Source: CAYWFP01 sp964457365 (GTDB taxonomy: Bacteria; Planctomycetota; SZUA-567). Taken from it: a stretch of 42,875 nt of DNA. Below the pieces are notes generated by a model. The model was not told the DNA's origin, made no database searches, and saw nothing but the letters and a program-made list of their open reading frames with translations. Below, in pieces: positions 8,234-16,257 of the stretch. The position numbers and the translations under genes are program-made. Position 1 is the stretch's first letter. Each line of letters starts with the position of its first letter. The stretch is taken from contig CAYWFP010000023.1 in the NCBI GenBank assembly GCA_964457365.1, positions 1 to 42,875 of the forward strand, given 5' to 3'.

Positions 8234-11200
8234 ATGAGAACCGGATTTTCGCGAATCGCCGCGCGCGCCGGCTGGCTGATAGTGCTGGGCGCGTTGCTCT
8301 GTGCCGTGGCCCATGGCGGCGGCAAGGAACGCCTGCCCGTGGGCGAGTTCTCCGCGGTCAAGATGAAGGCGCCGACATTGGACGGCAAGATCGAACCCGG
8401 CGAATGGGATCGGACCTTTTTTACCTCGGGCGTGATGACGCCGTTCGGGCACAAGCTCCAGACCTCGGCCACGTCGTTTGGTCTGGGCTACGACGAGAAG
8501 AATATCTACGTGCTGGCGATCTGCCACCGGACCACCGGCGAATGGTATCTCAAGAAGTCGGTGCGCGAGAACGACGGGTACTCCTACGGCGATCCGTCGA
8601 TCGAGGTCTGGGTCAGTCCGCCGACGATGGTTCCCGAGACCTACCAGAGCGTCATCAACACCTACCCGGCCGTCATGGACGTCCACAACATCCCCAGTCG
8701 CGGCTACGCCGCCCAGGGCTGGAGGGCCGACTGGAAGATCGGCGTCAGCGAGAACGAGGAACGCTACATCATCGAGGCCGCCGTACCGATCAAGGACTTC
8801 GGTTTCGACACGATCAAGAACGGCGACGTCTGGCAATTCCTCATGTGCCGCACCTGCCACGGCGCCAAGCCGCGTGCGCAAGCTTCGTGGTCGCTGACCC
8901 AGGGCTTCTCCGAGATCATCCAGCACGTTCCGGTGCACTTCCACGCCGACGGCGTCGTCGTCCAGGTGCGCGGCATCGAGACCATCCACGCCGGCGACTA
9001 TCGATTCGCCATCGAGGTGGCCGCGCCGGAGAAGGACGGTGCCAACGTGGACGTCGGCATCGTCTGGCACGAGAAGGTCGACCCGCAGACGGGCGAAGGC
9101 GAGACGAAGACGGTGTCGCTCGCGAAACGCGAACGCAAGGAGGTGGTCTTCGAGGGCAAGCGCCAGGGCAAGGGCAACTTTACCCTCTCGGTAACGAGCA
9201 AGGACGGCGGGCTGGTCTACCGTCAGAGCTTTCCCTACGAGGTCAGCGGCTGGAAGCCTTCGACGCCGGAGGAGGGCGCGCCGCCGAAGGAACTGGACAT
9301 CCGCGTGCTCTACGGGCCGATCAACAACATCATGATCGTCCGCGCCGACATTATCAATCTGCCCGCGCGCGCCGAGGTCGTCGGCGGCACCATCCGTCTG
9401 CGCGATCCGTCCAAGGGGGACAAGGTCGTCGCCGAGCATGACCTGCCCGGCTTCAAGGAGTGGTACTCCAACGCCAACTTCGATCTGGAGGCGGTGGACG
9501 TGCCGGTGCTCGACTTCTCCGCCGCGGCGGCGCAGTTCACCCCGCCGGAGACGGACGATCCGAAGAAGATCGACGCCGCGAAGAAGAAATTCTGGAAAGA
9601 ACTCGAGCAGGCCAAGACCAAAAAGCTCAAGGTCGAGGTGATCGCCAAGAACGCCGCCGGCGAGGAGCTCAAGAGCGCCTCGCGCGAGGTGGATCTGGTG
9701 CGCAAGAAATTCCCCTGGCAGGACAACAACGTCGGCATCACCGACGAGGTGATCCCCCCGTGGACGCCGCTCGAGGTCGACGGCGGAACGGTCAAGGTCT
9801 GGAACAAGGAGTTCGGCGTCAACGGCCTGGGCCTGGTGGAGAAGAACCGCAACGGCGAGGTCGACCGCCAGATCCGCTCGATGAAGCTCGTCGCGCTCGT
9901 CGACGGCAAGCGCGTGGAGATCAAGCCGTCGAAGGCCAAGGTGGAGAAGCACGTCGACGCCTACGCCCGGATGAGCGGCGGCGGCGAGGGCGCGGGATTG
10001 AAGCTGACGAACAAGGCGAAGGTCGAGTTCGACGGCTACGTCCTGAACGACCTGACCATCGCCCCGGCCGGCGGCGAGGCCAAGGTGGAGAAGCTCTTCC
10101 TGGAGGTGGTGCTGCCCGAGTCCGAGGCGACGCACTACTGCACCACCGCCGGCGGCTGGGCCGCCGCGCACGCCAAGACGCCCGAGTACTGGTCGAGCCG
10201 GATGACCGGCAGCGGTGTGCTGATCGGCGACTTCGTGCCCTACGTCTGGCTGACCAACTCGGACCGCGCTTTCCTCTGGCTGGCCGACAACGACAAGGGC
10301 TGGTTCACCGACGACGATCGTTCGCTGCCGACGCAGGAAATCGAGCGCAAGGACGGCACCGTCACCCTGCGGATCAATTTCTTCGAGATGCCGGTCACGC
10401 TGAAGAAGCCGACGTCGCTGCGCTACGCCTGGCAGACCTTCCCCTCGCGGCCGCTCCCCGAAGGCTGGCGTACCATCGTCTGCAGCAACCGCCCCCAGCT
10501 TCTGCCGAGCGCGAAGAATACCTATTTCTGGACCGAAGCCGACTGGGCCGTGCTCTGGCCGTACTACTGCAGCCCCTTCGCCTGGAGCTTCGAGAAGTCG
10601 AAGAAGACCTTCGACCGCCTGCCCGAGGGCAGCAAACACCGCCCCTGTGTCGGCTCCATCGCCCACTCCATCGGGCGCTACATGGACTACGAACGGCGAG
10701 AGTTCGAGCGCTTCGTCGTCGATTGGGGCTCTACGCCGGGCGACCGGGCCAACGCCAACGTGGTCCAGTGCAAGGGCACCGTGGACTTCCGCGTCTGGCA
10801 CTACCGCGAGTGGGTGCGCCAGGCCGGTTTCCGCGGGCTCTACGTCGACGAGAACTACCTCGCGCTGGAGAAGAACTTCATCGAGGGCGGGGCCTACTAC
10901 CGGGAGGACGGCCAGCTCCAGGCCGGCTACAGCTACCTCCCCCTGCGCGAGTACTTCAAGCGTTTCAAGGTCATGATGCACCAGGAGGGGATGACCGCGC
11001 CCAACCTCTGGCAGCATATCTCCAGCGGTTCGGCCTACCACGCCTGGTTCGGCGACATCTTCTTCGAGGGCGAGAACGTCGAGCCGACCAACCTCGAGTA
11101 CGACTACATCGAGGTGCTGCCGGCCGAACGCATGCGCGCCATCGGCTCCTCGGCGTGCGCGGGCGGCGTGATGACCATGATGTGCCAGTCGCAGCGCCAC

Positions 11201-12235
11201 CGCACCAACTGGTGGCAGAAGCATACGCACCAGTTCGTCGGCTGGGTGCTCGCGCACGATATCATGCCCGAGCAGGTTCGCTGGTACGAGCCCATCGCCC
11301 AGGAGGCCGGCTTCTACAAGCCCGGCGTCCGCTTTCTTGGTTACTGGAAGGAGGAGAATCCGGCCGCGGTGAGCGAGAAGGATTGCATGGCCTCGACTCA
11401 CCTGGTCGGCAAGCGCGCGCTCGTCTGGGTGGTCAACGCCACGCGCGAGGACAAGACGTTGGCGGTGGCGGTCGACTGGAAGAAGCTCGGCTTCGACCGC
11501 GCCAAGTGCATCGCCCTGGACGTGGAGACCGGCGAGGAGGTGGCGCTGAGTGCCCCGGGGTTCGCGCTGCCGGTCCTGCAGCGCGATTTCAAGGCCGTTT
11601 ATATCATCGAGCGGCAGAAGATGGAGCCGGGCCAGACGTTCCTCGCGACCTTCGAGGACGGCGTCGACGCCGACGAGGCGTTCGGTAACGAGGTGATCGT
11701 AACCCGGTATTCGAAAAAGGGCGACAACACCAAGGCCCAGATCGACGGCAGGGACGGAAAGGCGCTCAAATTGCCCGACGGCGGGGTGGAGCTCTGGCTG
11801 CACCAACACGTCGGGGCCACCGAGGGACGGATCGCGTTCTCCGCCAAGGTCGGCGGCAAGGACGGCGGCGTCTGCCATATCGCCGTGCCGCGGACGCGGG
11901 ATCCGGTGCTGCCCAAGGCCGACGGGATTGTTGTTGCTTTGCAGAAGAAACAGGTCGTCTTCGGCCTCGCGGACAAGAACGGACGCGTCGACAAGGACAA
12001 GCGCGTCGCCGCCGATCGTCCGGGCGCGGGCTGGCACGACTTCGTCCTCGCCTGGAAGGACGGCAAGACCTGGTTGGAGGTCGACGGCAAGAAGATGGGC
12101 GAGGTGCCCATCCAGCGCATGCCCGTCTGCGACGCGCGCGGCCCGGCGCTGCAGGAGAGCGGCATGTTCGTCCTCGGCGGCTCCAACGCCGTCGAGGCGG
12201 TCGACACCATCCGCTGTTTCTCCAAGGCGGAGTAG
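8234..12235 (+). CDS. Large secreted CBM9-like/GH123-like (DUF6067-type) protein with C-terminal LamG
   Basis: Exported protein of 1333 residues and paralogue of the preceding gene. The signal peptide is about residues 1-27. Residues about 44-240 look like a carbohydrate-binding family 9/DOMON sandwich, beginning APTLDGKIEPGEWD. The shared core starts with the PPWTPLEV signature near 509 and continues through ATHYCTTAGGW to the barrel region, where LYVDENY places Asp872-Glu873 at the position of the Asp pair in the other paralogue. Residues about 1134-1333 form a LamG-like sandwich. AGAGGAGG at 8221-8228 favours ATG 8234 over the in-frame GTG at 8228. It is the last gene of the regulator-esterase-glycosidase operon and is followed 11 bases later by a strong terminator. 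The operon probably handles a decorated plant or algal polysaccharide; the enzyme activity is not proven by sequence. Confidence 0.75.
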   Translation: MRTGFSRIAARAGWLIVLGALLCAVAHGGGKERLPVGEFSAVKMKAPTLDGKIEPGEWDRTFFTSGVMTPFGHKLQTSATSFGLGYDEKNIYVLAICHRTTGEWYLKKSVRENDGYSYGDPSIEVWVSPPTMVPETYQSVINTYPAVMDVHNIPSRGYAAQGWRADWKIGVSENEERYIIEAAVPIKDFGFDTIKNGDVWQFLMCRTCHGAKPRAQASWSLTQGFSEIIQHVPVHFHADGVVVQVRGIETIHAGDYRFAIEVAAPEKDGANVDVGIVWHEKVDPQTGEGETKTVSLAKRERKEVVFEGKRQGKGNFTLSVTSKDGGLVYRQSFPYEVSGWKPSTPEEGAPPKELDIRVLYGPINNIMIVRADIINLPARAEVVGGTIRLRDPSKGDKVVAEHDLPGFKEWYSNANFDLEAVDVPVLDFSAAAAQFTPPETDDPKKIDAAKKKFWKELEQAKTKKLKVEVIAKNAAGEELKSASREVDLVRKKFPWQDNNVGITDEVIPPWTPLEVDGGTVKVWNKEFGVNGLGLVEKNRNGEVDRQIRSMKLVALVDGKRVEIKPSKAKVEKHVDAYARMSGGGEGAGLKLTNKAKVEFDGYVLNDLTIAPAGGEAKVEKLFLEVVLPESEATHYCTTAGGWAAAHAKTPEYWSSRMTGSGVLIGDFVPYVWLTNSDRAFLWLADNDKGWFTDDDRSLPTQEIERKDGTVTLRINFFEMPVTLKKPTSLRYAWQTFPSRPLPEGWRTIVCSNRPQLLPSAKNTYFWTEADWAVLWPYYCSPFAWSFEKSKKTFDRLPEGSKHRPCVGSIAHSIGRYMDYERREFERFVVDWGSTPGDRANANVVQCKGTVDFRVWHYREWVRQAGFRGLYVDENYLALEKNFIEGGAYYREDGQLQAGYSYLPLREYFKRFKVMMHQEGMTAPNLWQHISSGSAYHAWFGDIFFEGENVEPTNLEYDYIEVLPAERMRAIGSSACAGGVMTMMCQSQRHRTNWWQKHTHQFVGWVLAHDIMPEQVRWYEPIAQEAGFYKPGVRFLGYWKEENPAAVSEKDCMASTHLVGKRALVWVVNATREDKTLAVAVDWKKLGFDRAKCIALDVETGEEVALSAPGFALPVLQRDFKAVYIIERQKMEPGQTFLATFEDGVDADEAFGNEVIVTRYSKKGDNTKAQIDGRDGKALKLPDGGVELWLHQHVGATEGRIAFSAKVGGKDGGVCHIAVPRTRDPVLPKADGIVVALQKKQVVFGLADKNGRVDKDKRVAADRPGAGWHDFVLAWKDGKTWLEVDGKKMGEVPIQRMPVCDARGPALQESGMFVLGGSNAVEAVDTIRCFSKAE

Positions 12236-12245
12236 AGGTACCGAT

Positions 12246-12283
12246 ACGGCCCCGGTATCCCCGCGATGCCGGGGCCGTTTTTC
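12246..12283 (+). terminator. Rho-independent terminator of the glycosidase operon
   Basis: CGGCCCCGG (12247-12255) pairs perfectly with CCGGGGCCG (12269-12277) around a 13-base loop, followed by TTTTT at 12278-12282. It lies 11 bases after the stop codon at 12235. Confidence 0.9.
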
Positions 12284-12458
12284 TTCCCTGCCGGGACTTG
12301 CCGCCACGACTTCGCTGTTCTTCCGACGGAGAGGAAAAAAACGGCGTTTGTCCTCAACTTTCCTTCCAAACGGCCGTCAATCCAGGCATAGCCCCAGGTA
12401 GTGTATTGACTGGGTGACGGTTTCTTTTCGTTCTTTTCGCTGGGAAAGGACAGAAATC

Positions 12459-12737
12459 ATGATCCAGAGCGCACAGCAGGAGCCCGTCGCCGGGGACTGG
12501 AGCCGCCTGCGGGATCATCTCGCCGAGGACGGCGCCGACGTCATCGCCCGCCACGACAATGCCATCCAGGCGATCATCGGCTCCAGCGACACGCGCCGGC
12601 CCTATCCGCCGGACGATCCGGGCTTGCAGCGCAGTGCCGCCGAGGCCGGCTACGAAGTCGTCTGCGGGATCGAGAAGGCCGCCAAGATATTCCTGCGTCG
12701 AGCGGAGCAGCGGACCAAACCGTCGTGGATGCGATGA
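12459..12737 (+). CDS. Small hypothetical protein (92 aa)
   Basis: A 92-residue soluble, mostly helical, charged protein that I do not recognise. ATG 12459 is preceded by GAAAGGA at 12444-12450, a reasonable ribosome-binding site. The in-frame codon at 12414 lies in a pyrimidine-rich tract and is less likely. A TTGACT near 12406 could be a -35 box, but no convincing -10 follows. The stop codon abuts the A-tract and stem of the terminator that serves the convergent sulfatase gene. Codon use is like that of its neighbours, with G/C third positions. It contains no cysteine pattern or membrane segment. It is probably a real short gene, function unknown. Confidence 0.5.
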   Translation: MIQSAQQEPVAGDWSRLRDHLAEDGADVIARHDNAIQAIIGSSDTRRPYPPDDPGLQRSAAEAGYEVVCGIEKAAKIFLRRAEQRTKPSWMR

Positions 12738-12764
12738 AAAACGGCCCGGTGTCCGCCGGGCCGT
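12737..12764 (-). terminator. Terminator of the sulfatase operon
   Basis: ACGGCCCGG (12741-12749) and CCGGGCCGT (12756-12764) form a perfect nine-pair stem with a six-base loop. The five A residues at 12737-12741 read as a U-tract for leftward transcription, 25 bases after the end of the sulfatase gene. It may act in both directions at the convergent gene ends. Confidence 0.85.
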
Positions 12765-12789
12765 CCCGTTCTCGGTCTTCGCGCCGCGA

Positions 12790-14316
12790 TTACAGGTAGT
12801 TGGTCGAACGTATCTGCCGCAGATTGTCGGGGTGGATCTTGCCGTCGCGGTTGATGACGCGCTTGTAGCGCTCGATCGTCTGGTCGCTCTCGGGTGCCTG
12901 CGCGACCAGCACCGTCGCCGGGCGCGTGGTGGTGACCAGCCAGTCGAAAAGGTCGATCTTCATCTCGCGCACCTTCTCCTGCCAGTCCGGCTCGAAGAAC
13001 AGGTTCGTCATCTCCCACGGATCGTCCGCGAGGTTATACAGCTCGCCGAAGCCGTCGGGGTAGTCCGCGGCGAACATCTCGCGCGGGTAGTAGACGTAGC
13101 GGAAGTCGCCCTTGCGGATGCTCTTGCTCCAGGCGAATTCGGTGACGCCGATCTCGCGCACCGCGCCGCTCTGTCCCTGCAGCAGGTGCGAGATGTCCTT
13201 GCCGTCGCTCGTCTCCATCGCCGGCAGTCCGCAGAGCGCGCAAGCCGTCTGCGTCACGTCTACCGTCTCGACGATCTCCTCGCGGACCGTGCCGGCGGGG
13301 AACGTTTTCGGCAGGCGCCAGATATACGGAATGCGGGTGATGGCGTCGTGGCAGATACCGGGCGCCTTCTCCATGATGCCGTGTTCGCAGGCGTAATCGC
13401 CGTGATCGGCCGAGTAGACGATAATGGTGTTCTCCGCGAGGCCGCTCGTGTCGAGCCACTTCGCCATCTGCCCGACCGCGTGATCGACCTGGCTGATGTT
13501 GCCGAGGTAGCCGCGGAGCTTGCGCTTGCGGCCTTCCTCGAAGCCGTGCGGCTCGAACCGCGTCCACTCGCCCTTGCGCCAGTGCTCTGCCGCGCCCTTC
13601 AGATGCGGCGCCTTGTGCTTCATCTCGTAATCGGCGTTCGGGGGCAGGGTCAGCTTCTCCGGGTCGTACAGATCCCAGAACTCCTTCGCCGGCGCGTAGG
13701 TCTGGTGGGGCTTGGGGAGGCTCGCGTGCAGGAAGAACGGCTTGCCTTCGGCGTGGCACTGCTGCATCCACCCGATCGACTGCGCCGCGATCCAGCCCTC
13801 CTGCGACTCCTCTAAAGTGACCATCGACGGCCGCGCGTCGCAGCACTGCCGGCCGCGCTTGCCGAGTTCGCGGAAGCCCTCGTGGTCCTCCAACTCCTCC
13901 TTGCCGCGCTCTTCGAGGAACTGCCTGTAGGCGGCGGAGCGTCCGCCGATGCTGCAGCCGGAGGTTTCGTGAAACCAGTCGCAGTCGTCCTCGACCCAGT
14001 ACTCGGGGCAGTGGATCTTGCCGATGGCGCCGGTGCGGTAGCCGTGGCGGCGGAAGTGGCCGAAGACGGTGGGCAGTCCGCCGGGATTGGCGCCCGAGAG
14101 CGCGTAGTAACCGTGGTTGTGCGCGTACTGCCCGGAGATGTAGCACATGCGGCTCGGGGTGCAGATCGGGTTCTGCGTAATCGCGTTCTCGAAGCGCACG
14201 CCCTCGGCGGCGAGCTTGTCGAGGTTGGGCGTCTTGACGTCGGGGTGGCCCTTGTGGCCGAGGCACTTGGCGTTGTGCTGGTCCGAGAGAATAAAGAGCA
14301 CGTTGAGCGGGGGCAT
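12790..14316 (-). CDS. Sulfatase (arylsulfatase family, Cys-type)
   Basis: Alkaline-phosphatase-superfamily sulfatase of 508 residues, predicted to hydrolyse sulfate esters. The N-terminal strand LNVLFILSDQHN supplies metal ligand Asp11-12 region residues. CTPSR at 52-56 is the C-x-P-x-R signature whose Cys52 would be converted to formylglycine by a sulfatase-maturating enzyme, not seen in this window. SADHGD at 302-307 supplies Asp304 and His305, further expected metal ligands. No signal peptide is apparent, so it may be cytoplasmic, which is unusual for polysaccharide sulfatases and suggests action on imported fragments. AGGAGG precedes the ATG and overlaps the TAG stop of the upstream IclR gene, 10 bases away, so the two form an operon. 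Length agrees with the family. The substrate is unknown. Confidence 0.9.
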   Translation of the reverse strand: MPPLNVLFILSDQHNAKCLGHKGHPDVKTPNLDKLAAEGVRFENAITQNPICTPSRMCYISGQYAHNHGYYALSGANPGGLPTVFGHFRRHGYRTGAIGKIHCPEYWVEDDCDWFHETSGCSIGGRSAAYRQFLEERGKEELEDHEGFRELGKRGRQCCDARPSMVTLEESQEGWIAAQSIGWMQQCHAEGKPFFLHASLPKPHQTYAPAKEFWDLYDPEKLTLPPNADYEMKHKAPHLKGAAEHWRKGEWTRFEPHGFEEGRKRKLRGYLGNISQVDHAVGQMAKWLDTSGLAENTIIVYSADHGDYACEHGIMEKAPGICHDAITRIPYIWRLPKTFPAGTVREEIVETVDVTQTACALCGLPAMETSDGKDISHLLQGQSGAVREIGVTEFAWSKSIRKGDFRYVYYPREMFAADYPDGFGELYNLADDPWEMTNLFFEPDWQEKVREMKIDLFDWLVTTTRPATVLVAQAPESDQTIERYKRVINRDGKIHPDNLRQIRSTNYL

Positions 14317-14326
14317 GGTTTTCCTC

Positions 14327-15082
14327 CTATGCGTTTTCGTCTCTACCGGACCACCGGGTCCGGCCGGGGAACACTCGTGCGGCGTAGCGCTTGAGAGTCT
14401 CGCCGAGGGGGTGAATCTTCTTCTCGGGAATGGTGTAGGTCGTCCCGCCGATCACCAGCGCGGCGACCAGCTCTCCCGGGCGGTCCTGGACCGGAGCCGC
14501 GAGGCGTCGCACGCCGCGAAAAAAATCGGCGTCGTCGTAGGCGAAGCCGTGGGCCTCGATGAAGTTGACATGCCGCGCCAGCTTGCGCTGCGACAGCGGC
14601 AGCGGCGCGCAACGTGCGCGGGCCTGTGCGCGCGCGGGTTTGTCCAGGTGCGCGTAGGCCAGCCACCCCCACGGCGCATTGAACAGGTTCGTGTCGACGC
14701 TGCCGATTTCCTGCATCACGATCGACTCCGGATGCAGCACCTTCTCCAGCGACTGTGTCTGAGCCGGATGCAGATGAAACAGCAGCGCGGTGTTCTCCGT
14801 CTCCCGCGCCAGCTCCTCCAGTACCGGGCGCCCCGCCGTGCGCAGGCGCAGGCGGATGTCGCCGCCGGCGGCGAGGCGGTCGACCCGCCCCCCCGGACGG
14901 TAACCGGCGGGCGTCTTCTCGATGTGCCCGGTCGCGCGCAGCACCTTCAGGAGCCGCGCCAGCGTCGCCTTCGGCAGCGCCAGCTCCTCCAGCAGTACGG
15001 TGAACGGCACCGGCGCCCCGGCGTCGGCGAGGCGTTCGAGAATGGCGAGACCGCGTTCGAGTGCCGGCAGGGAGGCGGACAT
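14327..15082 (-). CDS. IclR-family transcriptional regulator
   Basis: Regulator of 251 residues. The N-terminal winged helix contains ALERGLAILERLAD and a helix-turn-helix LALPKATLARLLKVLRATG, typical of IclR. The remaining about 170 residues form the ligand-binding domain, with the conserved GFAYDD region and a C-terminal segment on aromatic or sugar-acid-type effectors (VAALVIGGTTYTIP). IclR proteins control catabolic operons, often including their own gene. An ATG seven codons upstream (15103) is in frame, but CTCCT at 15088-15092 (AGGAG on the coding strand) favours ATG 15082. The gene shares an operon with the sulfatase and is divergent from the ThuA gene, so it may regulate both. It has its own strong promoter overlaid by direct repeats. 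Confidence 0.88.
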   Translation of the reverse strand: MSASLPALERGLAILERLADAGAPVPFTVLLEELALPKATLARLLKVLRATGHIEKTPAGYRPGGRVDRLAAGGDIRLRLRTAGRPVLEELARETENTALLFHLHPAQTQSLEKVLHPESIVMQEIGSVDTNLFNAPWGWLAYAHLDKPARAQARARCAPLPLSQRKLARHVNFIEAHGFAYDDADFFRGVRRLAAPVQDRPGELVAALVIGGTTYTIPEKKIHPLGETLKRYAARVFPGRTRWSGRDENA

Positions 15083-15100
15083 GCGTGCTCCTGTAGGTCT

Positions 15101-15134
15101 CATAAAAAAGACAAAGGTATCATAACGGAGACAA
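15101..15134. repeat. Two 14-base direct repeats over the IclR promoter, candidate operator
   Basis: CATAAAAAAGACAA (15101-15114) and CATAACGGAGACAA (15121-15134) match at 11 of 14 positions and start exactly 20 bases apart, about two helical turns. One copy covers the -10 region and spacer, the other the predicted start site. The outer GTCTC (15097-15101) and GAGAC (15127-15131) also form an inverted pair. The location suits autorepression by the IclR protein. Confidence 0.4.
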
Positions 15135-15146
15135 TAAGGAAGTCAA
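15119..15146 (-). promoter_or_regulatory. Promoter of the IclR-sulfatase operon
   Basis: On the minus strand, TTGACT (15146-15141) is followed after 16 bases by TATGAT (15124-15119). Each box matches five of six consensus positions. Transcription should start near 15112, leaving a leader of about 30 bases before ATG 15082. Confidence 0.7.
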
Positions 15147-15320
15147 CGTGTTTTCGCCGGTTTTTCGCGGCGCCGGTTCGCGTCGGGATGCTGGCGGAAA
15201 GCCGGGCGGAAACGACAATTTACGCGGCTTTTCGCTTTTCATTCGCCGCCGTGGCGGTAGACTGCTCGGCATTCACCTGTGTATCAGACACAGCCGATTC
15301 GGCAGGAAGGAGAGGGCGAG

Positions 15321-15971
15321 ATGGCCAAGGCGAAGAAGAAGGCGTTGATTTTCTGGGGCGGCTGGGACGGGCACACCCCGAAGGAGACCGCGGGCGTGCT
15401 GGCCGACGGACTGAAGGACGAGGGCTTCAGCGTTCGCGTGGTGGACAATCAGAAAGCGTTGCAGAGCGAGGCGGCGCTGAAGAAGCTGGACCTCATCGTT
15501 CCCATGTGGACGATGGGCGCGCTCGAGGGCAAGGCGTGGCCGAATATCAACGCCGCGGTCCGCAGCGGCGTCGGCATCGCCGGCGTGCACGGCGGGGCGG
15601 GGGATGCTTTCCGCGGCAACGTCAACTACCAGTGGATGATCGGCGGCCAGTTCACCGGCCATCCGCACGTGGGCAAGTATGCCGTCAAGCTGACCGGGAA
15701 GCGCAGCCCCATCACCAGGGGCATGCCCAAGTCCTTCCGCTACGAGTCGGAGCAGTATTACATGTTGATCGATCCGGCTATCGACGTCTTGGCCACGACC
15801 GTCTACACCAAGTACGAGGGCAAGCGCTGCGAGATGCCGGTGGTCTGGACCAAGAGCTGGGGCAAGGGCAAGGTCTTCTACTCCGCGCTCGGGCATCGCT
15901 TCGAGGAGTTCGAGAAATATCCGCACGTCTTCGAGATGACCATCCGCGGCTTCAAGTGGGCGGCGAAGTAA
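15321..15971 (+). CDS. ThuA-domain protein (trehalose-utilisation-like)
   Basis: Class I glutamine-amidotransferase-fold protein of 216 residues of the ThuA family. After a basic N terminus, ALIFWGGWDGHTP begins the flavodoxin-like sheet. VGIAGVHGGAGDAF and WMIGGQFTGHP are the conserved ThuA strand-loop motifs, and VFYSALGHRFEEF is the typical C-terminal motif. ThuA-like proteins have been linked to oxidation of disaccharides to 3-keto sugars, and many occur beside carbohydrate genes in planctomycetes; the reaction here is not known. There is no signal peptide. AGGAGAG about eight bases before ATG 15321 decides the start over an in-frame GTG at 15279. It is monocistronic, divergent from the IclR operon and followed by its own terminator. 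No clear promoter is seen in the 180 bases upstream. Confidence 0.85.
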   Translation: MAKAKKKALIFWGGWDGHTPKETAGVLADGLKDEGFSVRVVDNQKALQSEAALKKLDLIVPMWTMGALEGKAWPNINAAVRSGVGIAGVHGGAGDAFRGNVNYQWMIGGQFTGHPHVGKYAVKLTGKRSPITRGMPKSFRYESEQYYMLIDPAIDVLATTVYTKYEGKRCEMPVVWTKSWGKGKVFYSALGHRFEEFEKYPHVFEMTIRGFKWAAK

Positions 15972-16000
15972 ATGCAGTTCGGTCAAGAGGAACGAACGCG

Positions 16001-16027
16001 CGGGCGGCTTCGGTCGCCTGCGTTTTT
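16001..16027 (+). terminator. Rho-independent terminator after the ThuA gene
   Basis: A stem of eight pairs (16001-16008 with 16013-16020, including two G-U pairs) is closed by a stable TTCG tetraloop. TTTTT follows at 16023-16027. It lies 30 bases downstream of the stop codon. Confidence 0.75.
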
Positions 16028-16174
16028 CGGTTCTTCCCGCCGGCTTGTTCCCGTCATGTCCGCGGGTGTCCGATAATCGCGTAAATTAATTGCCGAAAAG
16101 ACGTTGCAATCCCAATTACGCTGAAATCCCTGCCCCGCTTTACCGTAATAACAAGTAAGGTCTAGCTTGTACCG

Positions 16175-16192
16175 GCCTCCCGCGCGGGAGGC
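16175..16192. other. Perfect 18-base palindrome upstream of the tolC-like gene
   Basis: GCCTCCCGCGCGGGAGGC is perfectly self-complementary. It lies 65 bases before the start of the TolC-family gene in a region without genes. It has no U-tract, so it is not an obvious terminator; it could be an operator or an RNA hairpin in the leader. Confidence 0.4.
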
Positions 16193-16257
16193 GCGGTGCG
16201 CTGAGATTCCGCGTAGGAAGCGCCCTGGGCGGCGTTTCGCAGGAAGGACGCTCGACA

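Noticed and set aside
8213..12307. Antisense open frame of over 1300 codons opposite the second glycosidase-like gene
   Set aside because: Long stop-free antisense frames are expected in GC-rich genes with G/C third positions. The product is Arg/Ala/Asp/Val/His-rich, without motifs or a start site.
14147..16084. Plus-strand frame spanning sulfatase, IclR and ThuA genes
   Set aside because: It runs antisense to two confident genes and out of frame with the third. The composition is shadow-like.
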